Shown here: positions 8,837 through 17,912 of the stretch, in pieces
Numbering within the stretch: position 1 is the stretch's first letter
How the letters are laid out: each line of letters opens with the position of its first letter
Assembly: GCF_003046185.1 (NCBI RefSeq)
Contig: NZ_PZZL01000004.1
Coordinates: 310,001-374,000 of the forward strand
Direction of reading: 5' to 3'
Length of the DNA stretch: 64,000 nt
Source: Phreatobacter oligotrophus
GTDB lineage: Bacteria > Pseudomonadota > Alphaproteobacteria > Rhizobiales > Phreatobacteraceae
Position numbers and translations under genes: made by a program
The notes under the pieces: generated by a model
Database searches by the model: none
Told to the model about the DNA's origin: nothing
Seen by the model: the letters and a program-made list of their open reading frames with translations, nothing else

Positions 8837-11801
8837 GGGCGCGCCCCCCTTCCGGATCGACAAAGACCGGGTGGACGACGTCGCACAGGACATCGCCGCC
8901 GCGGACAGGATCGAAGGCGCGGACCGTCTCGCCGATGCGCGTCCGCCCTCCCCTCATCAGCGCCAGCGCGATGGAGGAGGACAGCGTCGGCGAGAAGCAG
9001 GCGGAGGTGACATAGCCCTGGTCGGCCTCGATCGAGGGCGCCACGTCCGGCGGCAGCAGGTGCGAGCCAGCCCGCAGGGTCGCCGCCGGGTCCTTCGGCT
9101 TCAGTCCAACGAGGCCGGGCCGCATGGGATCGACCAACGCCGGGCGACCGGCAAGGGCCCGGCCGATGAAGTCCTTGCCCTTGGCCATCATGCCGCCAAG
9201 GCCCAGGTCACCGGCCGTCGTCTGCCCGTTGATCTCGCCGCCGCCCACATGGCCCTTCTCGATGCGCAGGACGCCGAGAGCCTCGGTGCCATAGGGGGTC
9301 AGGCCGAAGGGGGCCCCGGCCTCCATCAGCCGCTCCATGAAGGCATGGCCAAGATCGGCGGGAACGCCGATCTCGTAGGCGCGCTCGCCGGAAAAGGACA
9401 TGCGGTAGAGCCGCACCGGGACCCCGAAGATCACCGTCTCCAGCATGCTCATATGCGGCATGGCCGCGTCCGAGACGTCGGTCCCCGGCGCGATGGACGC
9501 CAGGAGGTCACGCGAGCGCGGCCCGGCGATCGACATCTGCGCCCAGCGATCGGTGACCGACAGGAACGACACGTCGAGGTCCGGCCTGTGCACCTGGTGG
9601 CAGAATTCCAGATGCTGCATCACCTTGCCGGCATTGGCCGTCGTCGTGGTGATGAAGAACCTGTCCTCGGCAAGGCGCGCCACCACGCCATCATCCATCA
9701 CGAAGCCGTCTTCGCGCAGCATCAGCCCATAGCGGAGGCGGCCAGGCTTCAGGCTCGACATCGTGTTGGCGTAGACGAAATCGAGCAGGGCGGCCGCGCC
9801 CGGCCCCACGGCCTCGATCTTGCCGAGGGTCGAGACATCGCAGACACCGACGCCAGCGCGCACGGCCAACGCTTCCCGGTCAACGGAATCGCGCCAGCCC
9901 TTCTCGCCAGGCCGCGCATACCATTCGGCGCGCAGCCAGGGGCCGACCTCCACGAAGCTCGCCCCGTTGGCGCAGGCCCAATCATGGAGCGGGGTCGTCC
10001 GCGTCGGGCGGAAATGCCGGCCCCGATGGCTGCCGGCGATGGCGCCGATCGCCACCGGCGTATAGGGCGGACGGAACACCGTCGTGCCGGTCTGGGCGAT
10101 GGTGCGCGCGGTCGCCTCCGCCAGCACGGCGAGACCGGCGACGCTCGATGTCTTGCCCTGGTCCGTCGCCATGCCCATGGTCGTGTAGCGCTTGGCATGT
10201 TCGACCGACCGGAACCCCTCCCGCGCGGCGAGCGCCACATCGTCAGCCGTCACGTCGTGCTGGAAGTCGAGATAGGCCTTCTTGCCGGGAACCGCGAAGA
10301 AGGCGGCAAGCCCGCCCGCTTCGCGCTCGGTCTTCGGCAGCGGCAGATTGGGCGAGGGGTAACCGAGATCCCCCAGGGCGGCCGCAGCCGCCTCGGCGCC
10401 GGAGCTCAGGCATTCGCCGAGCGTGAAGGCGCCCCTCGCCGCACCGGCGGCGGACAGCCCCGGCGGCAGCGCATCGGGCACGAAGGCCGCCCTGCTCTCG
10501 TCCCAGCGCGGCTTGTGGCCGAGATGCGCCGTCAGATGGAGCGTCGGATTCCAGCCGCCCGATACGGCCAGCAGGTCGCAGTCGACGCGGTGGCTCTTTC
10601 CCGAGGCATCCACGAGGTCAGCCGCCTGGAGGCCGAGATAGCCATGGGTGCCGGTCACCCGGCCGCCGGCGAGGACGCGCGTGGAACCGGCCGGGATGAG
10701 CGCCCGGACGGCATCGGGCACATCGGGACGCACGTCGACCACGGCCTCAAGACTGATGCCCGCGGCCAGTGCATCGCGCGCCGTGCGCCAGCCGTCATCG
10801 GTGGCGGTGAACAGCACCATCCGCCGCCCCGGCGCCACCGCATAGCGATTGAGATAGACCCGCACCGCCGCCGCGGACATCACGCCCGGCCGGTCGTTGC
10901 CCGGAAAGGCGATCGGCCGCTCGATGGCGCCGGCCGCGAGGATCGTGCGCTTCGCCACGATCTGCCAATAGCGCTGGCGCGGCTCGAACGGGTCCGGCTC
11001 GGGCTTGTGGTCGGCCACCCGCTCAAGCGCGGAATGAACACCATGGTCGAACAGGCCGAACACGGTGGTGCGCGTGAGCAGGGTGACATTGTCGAGAGCC
11101 GCCAGTTCGTCGGCCATGCTCCGGACCCATTCGCTGCCGGGGCGCCCGTCGAGGCGCTCGGTCTCGCAGTTCAGCCGGCCGCCGAGGATTGGCTCCTCCT
11201 CGCAGAGCACGACCCGCGCTCCGGCCCGCCCCGCGGCCAGCGCCGCGATCAGGCCGGTGGCTCCACCGCCGACGATGAGGACATCGCAGAACAGCCGCCG
11301 CCGCTCGTAGCTGTCGGGATCCGGCGCCTCAGCCGCCCGCCCGAGGCCGGCGGCGCGGCGGATCAGCGGTTCATAGACCTTCTCCCAGAAGGAGGCGGGC
11401 CACATGAAGGTCTTGTAGTAGAAGCCGGCAGCGAAGACCGGCGACAGCAGCGAGTTCACCGCCATCGCGTCGAACTTGAGCGAAGGCCAGCGGTTCTGGC
11501 TCGCCGCCTCCAGCCCGTCGAACAGCTCGATCTGCGTCGCGCGCGTGTTGGGTTCGCGCCTTGCCCCTGTCCGCAATTCCATCAGGGCGTTCGGCTCTTC
11601 CGAGCCGGCGCCCCAGACGCCGCGGGGCCGGTGGTGCTTGAACGAGCGCCCCATCAGGCGCACGCCGCTTGCGAGAAGCGCGGAGGCGAGCGAGTCGCCC
11701 TGGAAGCCCTGGTAGCTACGCCCATCGAACCGGAAAGCGACGGGCCGCTCCCGGTCAATGAGGCCGCCGGCGGCCAGTCGATTGGGGGCGCCCGCGGTCA
11801 T
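8829..11801 (-). CDS. soxA: Sarcosine oxidase, alpha subunit
   Basis: A 990-residue large subunit of heterotetrameric sarcosine oxidase, which demethylates sarcosine to glycine and passes the methylene group to tetrahydrofolate. Three parts are visible: an N-terminal ferredoxin-like domain (GGLIDRERPVAFRFDG), an NAD-binding Rossmann domain (CDVLIVGGGATGLIAALAA near residue 165) and a C-terminal aminomethyltransferase (GcvT-like) half from about residue 590. The ATG at 11801 has AGGAG upstream and forms an ATGA overlap with the soxD stop; the frame remains open to 11897 without support. It is translationally coupled to soxD and soxG. Confidence 0.95.
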   Translation of the reverse strand: MTAGAPNRLAAGGLIDRERPVAFRFDGRSYQGFQGDSLASALLASGVRLMGRSFKHHRPRGVWGAGSEEPNALMELRTGARREPNTRATQIELFDGLEAASQNRWPSLKFDAMAVNSLLSPVFAAGFYYKTFMWPASFWEKVYEPLIRRAAGLGRAAEAPDPDSYERRRLFCDVLIVGGGATGLIAALAAGRAGARVVLCEEEPILGGRLNCETERLDGRPGSEWVRSMADELAALDNVTLLTRTTVFGLFDHGVHSALERVADHKPEPDPFEPRQRYWQIVAKRTILAAGAIERPIAFPGNDRPGVMSAAAVRVYLNRYAVAPGRRMVLFTATDDGWRTARDALAAGISLEAVVDVRPDVPDAVRALIPAGSTRVLAGGRVTGTHGYLGLQAADLVDASGKSHRVDCDLLAVSGGWNPTLHLTAHLGHKPRWDESRAAFVPDALPPGLSAAGAARGAFTLGECLSSGAEAAAAALGDLGYPSPNLPLPKTEREAGGLAAFFAVPGKKAYLDFQHDVTADDVALAAREGFRSVEHAKRYTTMGMATDQGKTSSVAGLAVLAEATARTIAQTGTTVFRPPYTPVAIGAIAGSHRGRHFRPTRTTPLHDWACANGASFVEVGPWLRAEWYARPGEKGWRDSVDREALAVRAGVGVCDVSTLGKIEAVGPGAAALLDFVYANTMSSLKPGRLRYGLMLREDGFVMDDGVVARLAEDRFFITTTTANAGKVMQHLEFCHQVHRPDLDVSFLSVTDRWAQMSIAGPRSRDLLASIAPGTDVSDAAMPHMSMLETVIFGVPVRLYRMSFSGERAYEIGVPADLGHAFMERLMEAGAPFGLTPYGTEALGVLRIEKGHVGGGEINGQTTAGDLGLGGMMAKGKDFIGRALAGRPALVDPMRPGLVGLKPKDPAATLRAGSHLLPPDVAPSIEADQGYVTSACFSPTLSSSIALALMRGGRTRIGETVRAFDPVRGGDVLCDVVHPVFVDPEGGRARG

Positions 11802-12055
11802 GGTGCGCTCCTGGCCGGTTCGGCGGCCGCGACGAGATGATTGCGGGTATCGCGCGTCACCACCAGCCAGCGGCGGCAGCCATAGACGTGCTGCCAATGC
11901 TCGCGCACCGTCCCGGCGGGGTTGTCCCGCAGGTGCTGGTAGTCAACGAAAGCGGATAGCGGTGCCTCGGCCGGCGGACGTGGCCCCGGCACGAGACCGA
12001 CGGAGACGAACTCCTCCGAGCCGCGTTCGCCGCAGAAGGGACAAGGGATCCTCAT
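11798..12055 (-). CDS. soxD: Sarcosine oxidase, delta subunit
   Basis: An 85-residue protein beginning MRIPCPFCGERG, the CPFCG zinc-knuckle start typical of SoxD. It also shows the conserved WQHVYGCRRW segment, which supplies further zinc ligands (His and Cys). SoxD is a small zinc-binding subunit of the heterotetramer. The start at 12055 lies seven bases after the soxB stop, and the stop overlaps the soxA start (ATGA). A longer frame to 12145 would run back into soxB and is not used. Confidence 0.95.
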   Translation of the reverse strand: MRIPCPFCGERGSEEFVSVGLVPGPRPPAEAPLSAFVDYQHLRDNPAGTVREHWQHVYGCRRWLVVTRDTRNHLVAAAEPARSAP

Positions 12056-12062
12056 CGCGTCC

Positions 12063-13313
12063 TCAATGCAGGTTCGCCTGGGCGCCGGCGCCCTTCTCGT
12101 CGATGACATGGCCGGTCGCGAAGCGGTCCAGCCGGAAGCCGGCATTCAGCGCATGCGGCTCGCCCTTGGCGATGGTCCAGGCGAAGCACCAGCCTGACGC
12201 CGGAGTGGCCTTGAACCCGCCATAGCACCAGCCGCAGTTGAGGAAGAGCCCGGATATCGGGGTCGTGCCGATGATCGGCGACCCGTCCATGGACATGTCC
12301 ATCACGCCACCCCACTGCCGCAGGTAGCGCAGGCGCGAGAACGACGGGAACAGCGCCATGGCGCATTCCATGACGTCCTCGACGATCGGCAGCGACCCGC
12401 GCTGGGCGTAGGACGCATAGCCGTCGATATCGCCGCCGAAGACGAGGCCGCCCTTGTCGGACTGGCTGATGTAGAAGTGCCCGGCGCCGAAGGTCACGAC
12501 CTGGTCCAGCACCGGCTTGACGCCTTCCGAGACGAAGGCCTGCAGCACATGGCTCTCAAGGGGCAGGCGCAGGCCGGCCATTTCCGCCACCCGCGAGGAA
12601 TGCCCGGCCGCGGCCAGAGCCACCCGGCGCGCCCCGATGAAGCCCCGCGTCGTCTCCACGCCCTTGACGGCGCCGTTCTCGACGCGGATCCCGATCACCT
12701 CGCAGTTCTGGAGGAGATCCACGCCGCGCTGGTCGGCGGCACGGGCATAGCCCCAGGCGACCGCATCGTGGCGCACGGTGCCGCCGCGCCGCTGCAGAAG
12801 CCCGGCCTTCACGGGGAAGCGCGCATCGTCCATCGCCAGGAGCGGGACCATGGCCCGGATCTCCTCGCGGGTCAGGAGGTCGGCATCCGCCCCGGCGATC
12901 CGCATGGCGTTGCCGCGGCGGGCATAGGCGTCGCGCTGGGCGTCGGTATGGGCAAGGTTCAGCACGCCGCGCTGGCTCACCATGGCGTTGTAGTTGATGT
13001 CCTGCTCCAGCCCCTCCCACAGCTTCAGCGACCATTCGTAGAAGCGGGTGTTGTCGGGCAGCAGGTAGTTGGAGCGGATGATCGTCGTGTTGCGGCCGAC
13101 ATTGCCCGAGCCGAGATAGCCCTTCTCGACCACCGCGACGTCGGTGATCCCGTGCTCCTTGGCGAGGTAATAGGCCGTCGCCAGGCCATGACCGCCCCCG
13201 CCGACGACGATCGTGTCGTAATGGGCCTTGGGCTCCGGCTCTCGCCAGACCGGCTTCCAGCCCCGGTTGCCCGAGAGCGCGTTCTTCAGCAGCGCGAAAG
13301 CGGAATAGGACAT
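12063..13313 (-). CDS. soxB: Sarcosine oxidase, beta subunit
   Basis: A 416-residue flavoprotein of the D-amino-acid-oxidase-like fold, first gene of the soxBDAG operon. The ADP-binding motif is DTIVVGGGGHGLATAYYLAK near residue 30. The RHDAVAWGYARAAD segment holds the His that carries covalent FMN in this family, and GGDIDGYAS plus the C-terminal NCGWCYGGFKATPA fit SoxB. It binds FAD and oxidises sarcosine. The gene is divergent from a GlxA-type regulator only 66 bases away, which is the expected arrangement for glycine-betaine/sarcosine regulons. Confidence 0.95.
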   Translation of the reverse strand: MSYSAFALLKNALSGNRGWKPVWREPEPKAHYDTIVVGGGGHGLATAYYLAKEHGITDVAVVEKGYLGSGNVGRNTTIIRSNYLLPDNTRFYEWSLKLWEGLEQDINYNAMVSQRGVLNLAHTDAQRDAYARRGNAMRIAGADADLLTREEIRAMVPLLAMDDARFPVKAGLLQRRGGTVRHDAVAWGYARAADQRGVDLLQNCEVIGIRVENGAVKGVETTRGFIGARRVALAAAGHSSRVAEMAGLRLPLESHVLQAFVSEGVKPVLDQVVTFGAGHFYISQSDKGGLVFGGDIDGYASYAQRGSLPIVEDVMECAMALFPSFSRLRYLRQWGGVMDMSMDGSPIIGTTPISGLFLNCGWCYGGFKATPASGWCFAWTIAKGEPHALNAGFRLDRFATGHVIDEKGAGAQANLH

Positions 13314-13379
13314 CGGGCCGGTTGCTTTCCGGGCGTCGGTTGACTTGACCCGGACCTTGCCATGAGGATCGCTGCCGAC

Positions 13380-14441
13380 ATGTCCTCAGCCGACACGACC
13401 ATGCCTAATCGCGACATCGTATCGGGCCCTCCCGATCCGCGAGCGGCCCCGCGCGCCGTGGTGCAAGGCCGCGTCCCGGTCCCCGCCGGCTCACGTGACA
13501 CGCCGCGACGCATCGGCTTCCTGCTGGCGCCGGATTTCGCGATGATCGCCTATTCCTGCGCGATGGAACCCTACCGCGCCGCCAACGCCCTGGCGGGCCG
13601 CACGCTCTACACCTGGAAGCACGTCTCGCCCGACGGCCGCCCCGCCCTCGCCTCCAACGGCCTCGCCATCGTGCCGGACCAAGGGCTCGAGGGCCCGCTC
13701 GACGTGGACGACCTGTTCGTCTGCGCGGGCGGCAATCCGACCCTGTTCGACGATCAGGCAACGCTGGCGTGGCTGCGCGCCCAGGCCCATCGCGGCATCC
13801 GGATCGGCGGCGTCTCGGGCGGCCCCTACCTTCTCGCCCGCGCCGGGCTCCTTTCCGGCTACCGGTGCACCCTTCACTGGGAGTACGACCCGGCCCTGCG
13901 CGAGGAATTCCCGAACCTCGACATCACGCGCAACCTGTTCGAGATCGATCGGAACCGCTGCACCTCCTCGGGCGGGACGGCCGCACTCGACATGATGGCC
14001 GCGCTCATCGCGGCGGAATACGGGCGGCCGCTGGCGCGCGCCGTCAGCGAATGGTTCCTGCACACGACGATCCGCCAGTCCGCGGCGCCCCAGCGCATGA
14101 GCCTGCGCGAGCGCTACGACATCGCCAATCCCGCCGTGCTGGCGGCGCTCGAGCGGATGGAGGCGGCCCTCGAGGAGCCCCTCGCCCGCGAGGCGCTGGC
14201 CGAGACAGCCGGTGTCTCCTTGCGACAGCTCGAACGCCTGTTCCGCGCGCATCTCGGCCGCACCTTGCGCGAGCACTACCTCGACCTCCGGCTCGACCGG
14301 GCGCGCAACCTCGTCACCCAGACGGCCCTGCCGATCATCGAGGTGGCCTTCGCCTGCGGCTTCGTCTCGGCGCCGCATTTCTCGCGCGCCTATCGTGCGC
14401 GGTTCGGATTGCCACCCACGCGGGAGCGGCGGCGGGCGTGA
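13380..14441 (+). CDS. GlxA/GbdR-like AraC-family regulator
   Basis: A protein of about 353 residues with an N-terminal DJ-1/PfpI-like amidotransferase fold (FLLAPDFAMIAYSCAMEPYRAAN, GVSGGPYLLARAG) and two C-terminal AraC helix-turn-helix units (LAETAGVSLRQLERLFRAHLG and IEVAFACGFVSAPHFSRAY). Proteins of this type, such as GbdR and CdhR in Pseudomonas, activate glycine betaine, dimethylglycine, sarcosine or carnitine catabolism. Placement directly divergent from soxB suggests it controls the sox operon and perhaps the ABC transporter downstream. The ATG at 13380 has AGGA upstream; the ATG at 13362 is an alternative. Confidence 0.88.
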   Translation: MSSADTTMPNRDIVSGPPDPRAAPRAVVQGRVPVPAGSRDTPRRIGFLLAPDFAMIAYSCAMEPYRAANALAGRTLYTWKHVSPDGRPALASNGLAIVPDQGLEGPLDVDDLFVCAGGNPTLFDDQATLAWLRAQAHRGIRIGGVSGGPYLLARAGLLSGYRCTLHWEYDPALREEFPNLDITRNLFEIDRNRCTSSGGTAALDMMAALIAAEYGRPLARAVSEWFLHTTIRQSAAPQRMSLRERYDIANPAVLAALERMEAALEEPLAREALAETAGVSLRQLERLFRAHLGRTLREHYLDLRLDRARNLVTQTALPIIEVAFACGFVSAPHFSRAYRARFGLPPTRERRRA

Positions 14442-14613
14442 AAGCCGTCGCGAGCCGCCTGTGCGGGACGGCGCATCGTGGGGAAGCAGCGACCCGTCGC
14501 CCCGGGACAAGAATAGGTCGCGCCTGAGCATGTCGCCGCCATCGACACGGCGATGATCGTGATGTGCGCGGCCCGCCTTCTGGCGCCCGCTCCTGCCAGC
14601 CGGGAGTTATCCG

Positions 14614-15477
14614 ATGCGTCTCATCGCCGCCTCACGCCGCCTCGCCCTGGGCGCCCTTGTCTGTCTCGGCCTCGCCCTGCCCTCCAGCCTGCCAGCCGCG
14701 GCGCAAGGCGCGCCAGCCGGCGAGAGCACCCTCGCCAAGATCATGCGGGAGGGCGTTCTTCGCGTCGGGGTTCGCGCCGACTACCGCCCCTGGGGGTTCC
14801 GCAATCCGGCCGGCGAGTTCGTCGGGCTGGAGATCGAGATGGCGCGGGACGTCGCCCGCACGCTGGGCGTCCGCGCCGAGTTCACGCCGGTCATCGCCGC
14901 CAATCGCATGCAGTTCCTGGCCCAGGGCCAGATCGATCTGATGATTGCGACCATGTCCGACGTCGCCGACCGCCGCCGTGTCGTCGGCATCGTCCATCCG
15001 AACTACTACTCGTCGGGCTTCAACATCCTGATGCCGCGATCGGTCAACGTGACCGACTGGAACCAGCTGCGGGGCCGGCAGCTCTGCGCTATCCAGGGCG
15101 CCTGGTACAATCGCCCCGCCACCGAGCGCTTCGGCGTCGAGATCGTGGCGTTCACCGGCATCGCCGAAGTGGAGACGGCCCTGGAGCAGCGCCGCTGCCT
15201 CGGCTGGATCTATGACGACAACCTCATCGCCGTCATGCTCGCGAGCGACCGCTGGAAGGACTATCACCAGCCCCTCGCCTCGCAGAACGACACGCCCTGG
15301 GGCCTCGCCGTGCGGCTGGCCGACCTCGAAGGGCCCTTCGGCCGCTTCATGTCCGGCATGGTCGCTCACTGGCACCGCTCGGGCGCCCTCCTTCGCTGGG
15401 AGAAGGAGGCAGGTATCGCCCAGAGCCCGTTCCTGAAGCGGATGAACGAGGCCCTCAGGGACCATATCGCCAACTGA
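14614..15477 (+). CDS. Amino acid ABC transporter solute-binding protein
   Basis: A 287-residue periplasmic binding protein with a clear signal peptide (hydrophobic stretch ending near PAAAQG). The family 3 pattern is visible: LRVGVRADYRPWGFRN followed by GEFVGLEIEMARDVARTLG and, later, the DLMIATMSDVADRRRVV hinge region. GGGAG lies ahead of the ATG. It is the first gene of a four-gene polar-amino-acid transporter (binding protein, two permeases, ATPase) on the plus strand downstream of the GlxA-type regulator. The ligand is unknown; an amino acid or N-methylated amino acid is plausible from context. Confidence 0.9.
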   Translation: MRLIAASRRLALGALVCLGLALPSSLPAAAQGAPAGESTLAKIMREGVLRVGVRADYRPWGFRNPAGEFVGLEIEMARDVARTLGVRAEFTPVIAANRMQFLAQGQIDLMIATMSDVADRRRVVGIVHPNYYSSGFNILMPRSVNVTDWNQLRGRQLCAIQGAWYNRPATERFGVEIVAFTGIAEVETALEQRRCLGWIYDDNLIAVMLASDRWKDYHQPLASQNDTPWGLAVRLADLEGPFGRFMSGMVAHWHRSGALLRWEKEAGIAQSPFLKRMNEALRDHIAN

Positions 15478-15505
15478 GCGGCGCCCGGATGCGGCGCCCC
15501 ACGTG

Positions 15506-16252
15506 ATGGACCTCGTCGCCGGCTTCTTCCGCGATCTGAATGCCACGACGGGGTGGAACTTCTCGATCTTCCACGACCCGTTCGACATGCGGCGGTTCGG
15601 GTCTGCCTTCCTCGTCACGGTCCAGCTCGCCGTCCTGTCGGTCGTCTTCTCGCTGGTCATCGGGATTGCCGGCGCCTTCGCCCAATCCCTGCGCTTCGCG
15701 CCGCTGCGCTGGCTGGTGAACGGCTACATCGCCTTCTTCCGCAACACCCCGCCGCTCGTGCAGATGTATTTCTTCTTCTTCGCGCTCGGCTCCATCACTC
15801 CGAGCGTGCGCGACGACATCGGCATGGAGACGCCCCTCGTCTCGAATTTCACCTGGGCCCTGGTCGCCCTCTCGTTCTTTGCCGGCGCCTTCAACGTCGA
15901 GATTTTTCGCTCGGGCATCGAGGCCATCCCGCGCTCCACCATCGAGGCGGCCGAAAGCCTCGGCTATTCGAAGGCGCGCGCCTATGTCCACATCGTGCTG
16001 CCGCTGGCCTTCCGCGTCTGCCTGCCCTCGCTGAACAACAACCTTGTCAACCTCATCAAGACGACGACGCTCGCCTACGCCATCGGCGTGCCGGAAATGC
16101 TCTATGTGGCCAACCAGATCTGGTCCGACACGCTCAATGTCGTGGAGATGATGAACGTCCTGCTGATCCTCTATATCGGCCTGGTCAGCCTGCTCGTCTT
16201 CATGATGCGGCGCTGGGAGGAGGCGATGCGCATGCCGGGCTACGGCTCATGA
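15506..16252 (+). CDS. Amino acid ABC transporter permease (HisQ/M type)
   Basis: A 248-residue inner-membrane permease. Hydrophobic segments and the cytoplasmic EAA loop are visible (STIEAAESLGYSKARAYVHI), the loop that contacts the ATPase. The FFRNTPPLVQMYFFFFALG region near the first helices is typical of polar amino acid permeases. Start at the ATG at 15506; a GTG at 15503 immediately before it would add one residue. Its TGA overlaps the ATG of the next permease (ATGA), showing translational coupling. Confidence 0.92.
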   Translation: MDLVAGFFRDLNATTGWNFSIFHDPFDMRRFGSAFLVTVQLAVLSVVFSLVIGIAGAFAQSLRFAPLRWLVNGYIAFFRNTPPLVQMYFFFFALGSITPSVRDDIGMETPLVSNFTWALVALSFFAGAFNVEIFRSGIEAIPRSTIEAAESLGYSKARAYVHIVLPLAFRVCLPSLNNNLVNLIKTTTLAYAIGVPEMLYVANQIWSDTLNVVEMMNVLLILYIGLVSLLVFMMRRWEEAMRMPGYGS

Positions 16253-17127
16253 GGCGCCCCCTCGCCGACAACGCCGCCTTTCCGGTGCTGCTGCCGCCGG
16301 CGGCCCGCGTTGCCCGCCGCCTCGAGGAGGAGCGACGCTACGCCCTGCCGGTGGTCCGGCTGGACGGGCGGACCATGCTCGTCCTCGCCGCGCTCCTCTG
16401 CCTCTGGGCCGGCGTCGCGGAGGCGCAGGCGCTGGCGTCAGGCCAGGAGAGCGTCCTCGCCACTATCTTCAAATGGACGCCGCTCATCTCGCGCGGCTTC
16501 GCGCTCAATGTCGCCATCTCCCTGATCGCTATGGGGCTGGGCACGATGCTCGGCCTGTTCCTCGGCCTCGCGCAGATCTCGCTCCTGCCGCCGGTGCGCG
16601 CCGGGTCCTGGGCGCTGACGCAGTTCTTCCGCAACGCGCCCTGGCTGGTGCTGCTGTTCTACTGCATCTTCGTCCTGCCCTTCCGCGTCACCGTGTTCGG
16701 GCAGACCTTCGACGTGCCGAACTGGCTGCGCGCAACGATCGGGCTCACCCTGCCCGTCATGGCCAATGTCTCGGAAATCGTGCGTGGCGCGGTGCAGTCC
16801 ATCCCGCGCGGCCAATGGGAGGCGGCGGAGAGCCTCGGCTACCGGCGCGGCCAGACGCTGCGCGAGATCATCCTGCCGCAATGCCTCAAGCGGATGGCGC
16901 CGCCCTGGATGAACCTCTACGCCATCCTCGTCATGTCGACGCCGCTGGCCTCGGTGGTCGGCGTCGAGGAGGCGATGACCCTGACGCGCGGCGCGCTCAA
17001 TGCCGAGCGGCGCGGCGATCTGCTCATCCCCATGTACGGCGCGCTTCTCCTTGCCTTCTTCGTCTATTGCTGGCCGATCGCCCGCGCCACCCAGGCCCTC
17101 GAGCGCCGCTGGCAGGTGACCACATGA
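16249..17127 (+). CDS. Amino acid ABC transporter permease (second subunit)
   Basis: A 292-residue permease partner. After about 50 non-membrane residues come hydrophobic helices, the family segment TQFFRNAPWLVLLFYCIFVLP and the EAA loop WEAAESLGYRRGQTLREIILP. The N-terminal segment is longer than in the first permease. Both ends use ATGA overlaps, with the upstream permease and the downstream ATPase, so the three membrane and energy subunits are made in step. The much longer open frame back to 15553 lies over the first permease and is not real coding. Confidence 0.92.
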   Translation: MRRPLADNAAFPVLLPPAARVARRLEEERRYALPVVRLDGRTMLVLAALLCLWAGVAEAQALASGQESVLATIFKWTPLISRGFALNVAISLIAMGLGTMLGLFLGLAQISLLPPVRAGSWALTQFFRNAPWLVLLFYCIFVLPFRVTVFGQTFDVPNWLRATIGLTLPVMANVSEIVRGAVQSIPRGQWEAAESLGYRRGQTLREIILPQCLKRMAPPWMNLYAILVMSTPLASVVGVEEAMTLTRGALNAERRGDLLIPMYGALLLAFFVYCWPIARATQALERRWQVTT

Positions 17128-17858
17128 CCGCGCCGCTCATCCGCATCGAGGGCCTGAGGAAGCGCTTCGGCGCCAACGAGGTGCTGAAGGGCGTCTCGTT
17201 CGAGGTCGCACGCGGCGAGGCCATCTGCATCATCGGACCGTCGGGGTCGGGCAAGTCGACCATCCTGCGCTGCATCAACGCGCTGGTGCCGTTCGAGGCC
17301 GGTTCGATCCATGTCGGGGAGACCGATGTCGGCGATCCCCGGCTCGACAAGATCGCCTTGCGCCGGCGTGTCGGCATGGTCTTCCAGCAGTACAATCTCT
17401 TCCCCCACCGCACCGCCCTGCAAAACGTCATGATGGCGCCGATCCAGGTGCTGAAGCAGGACCGCCGCGAGGTGGAGGCCCGCGCCCGCGCGCTGATGGC
17501 GAAGGTGCGGCTGGAGGGCAAGGAGGACGCGTATCCCGGCGAATTGTCCGGCGGCCAGCAGCAGCGCGTCGCCATCGCCCGCTCGCTGTGCATGCAGCCC
17601 GAGGTGATGCTTTTCGACGAGGTGACAGCCGCCCTCGACCCGGAGACGGTGAAGGAGGTCCTGGTCACCATCCGCGACCTCGTCGAGGAGGGCATGACCT
17701 GCCTGCTCGTCACCCATGAGATGGCCTTCGCGCGCGACGTCGCCGACCATGTCTATTTCACGGATTCCGGCGTCATCGTCGAACATGGCGCGCCGGACGC
17801 GCTGTTCACCGCCCCGCGCCACGAGCGCACCCGCGCCTTCCTGGAGCGGGTGCTGTAG
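17124..17858 (+). CDS. Amino acid ABC transporter ATP-binding protein
   Basis: A 244-residue ABC ATPase. Walker A is GPSGSGKST, the Q-loop is VFQQYNLFPH, the signature is LSGGQQQRVAIARSL and Walker B is VMLFDEVTAALDPE, with the switch His in LLVTHEMAFA. These features place it in the polar amino acid (HisP/GlnQ) subfamily. The ATG overlaps the permease stop. The binding protein, two permeases and this ATPase form a complete uptake system. Confidence 0.95.
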   Translation: MTAPLIRIEGLRKRFGANEVLKGVSFEVARGEAICIIGPSGSGKSTILRCINALVPFEAGSIHVGETDVGDPRLDKIALRRRVGMVFQQYNLFPHRTALQNVMMAPIQVLKQDRREVEARARALMAKVRLEGKEDAYPGELSGGQQQRVAIARSLCMQPEVMLFDEVTAALDPETVKEVLVTIRDLVEEGMTCLLVTHEMAFARDVADHVYFTDSGVIVEHGAPDALFTAPRHERTRAFLERVL

Positions 17859-17872
17859 CGCGGATCTTGGGC

Positions 17873-17894
17873 GGGCGGCGCGACGGCGCCGCCC
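17873..17894. terminator. GC-rich hairpin between convergent genes
   Basis: A perfect 9-bp inverted repeat GGGCGGCGC / GCGCCGCCC with a four-base loop lies between the ATPase stop and the end of the convergent TRAP binding-protein gene. There is no T-tract, so intrinsic termination is uncertain; it may protect 3' ends in both directions. Confidence 0.45.
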
Positions 17895-17912
17895 TGCACG
17901 GGCTGTGAGACG

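Noticed and set aside
8649-11840. A 1063-codon plus-strand frame opposite soxA
   Set aside because: Shadow frame rich in Arg, Gly and His without domains; soxA on the minus strand is certain.
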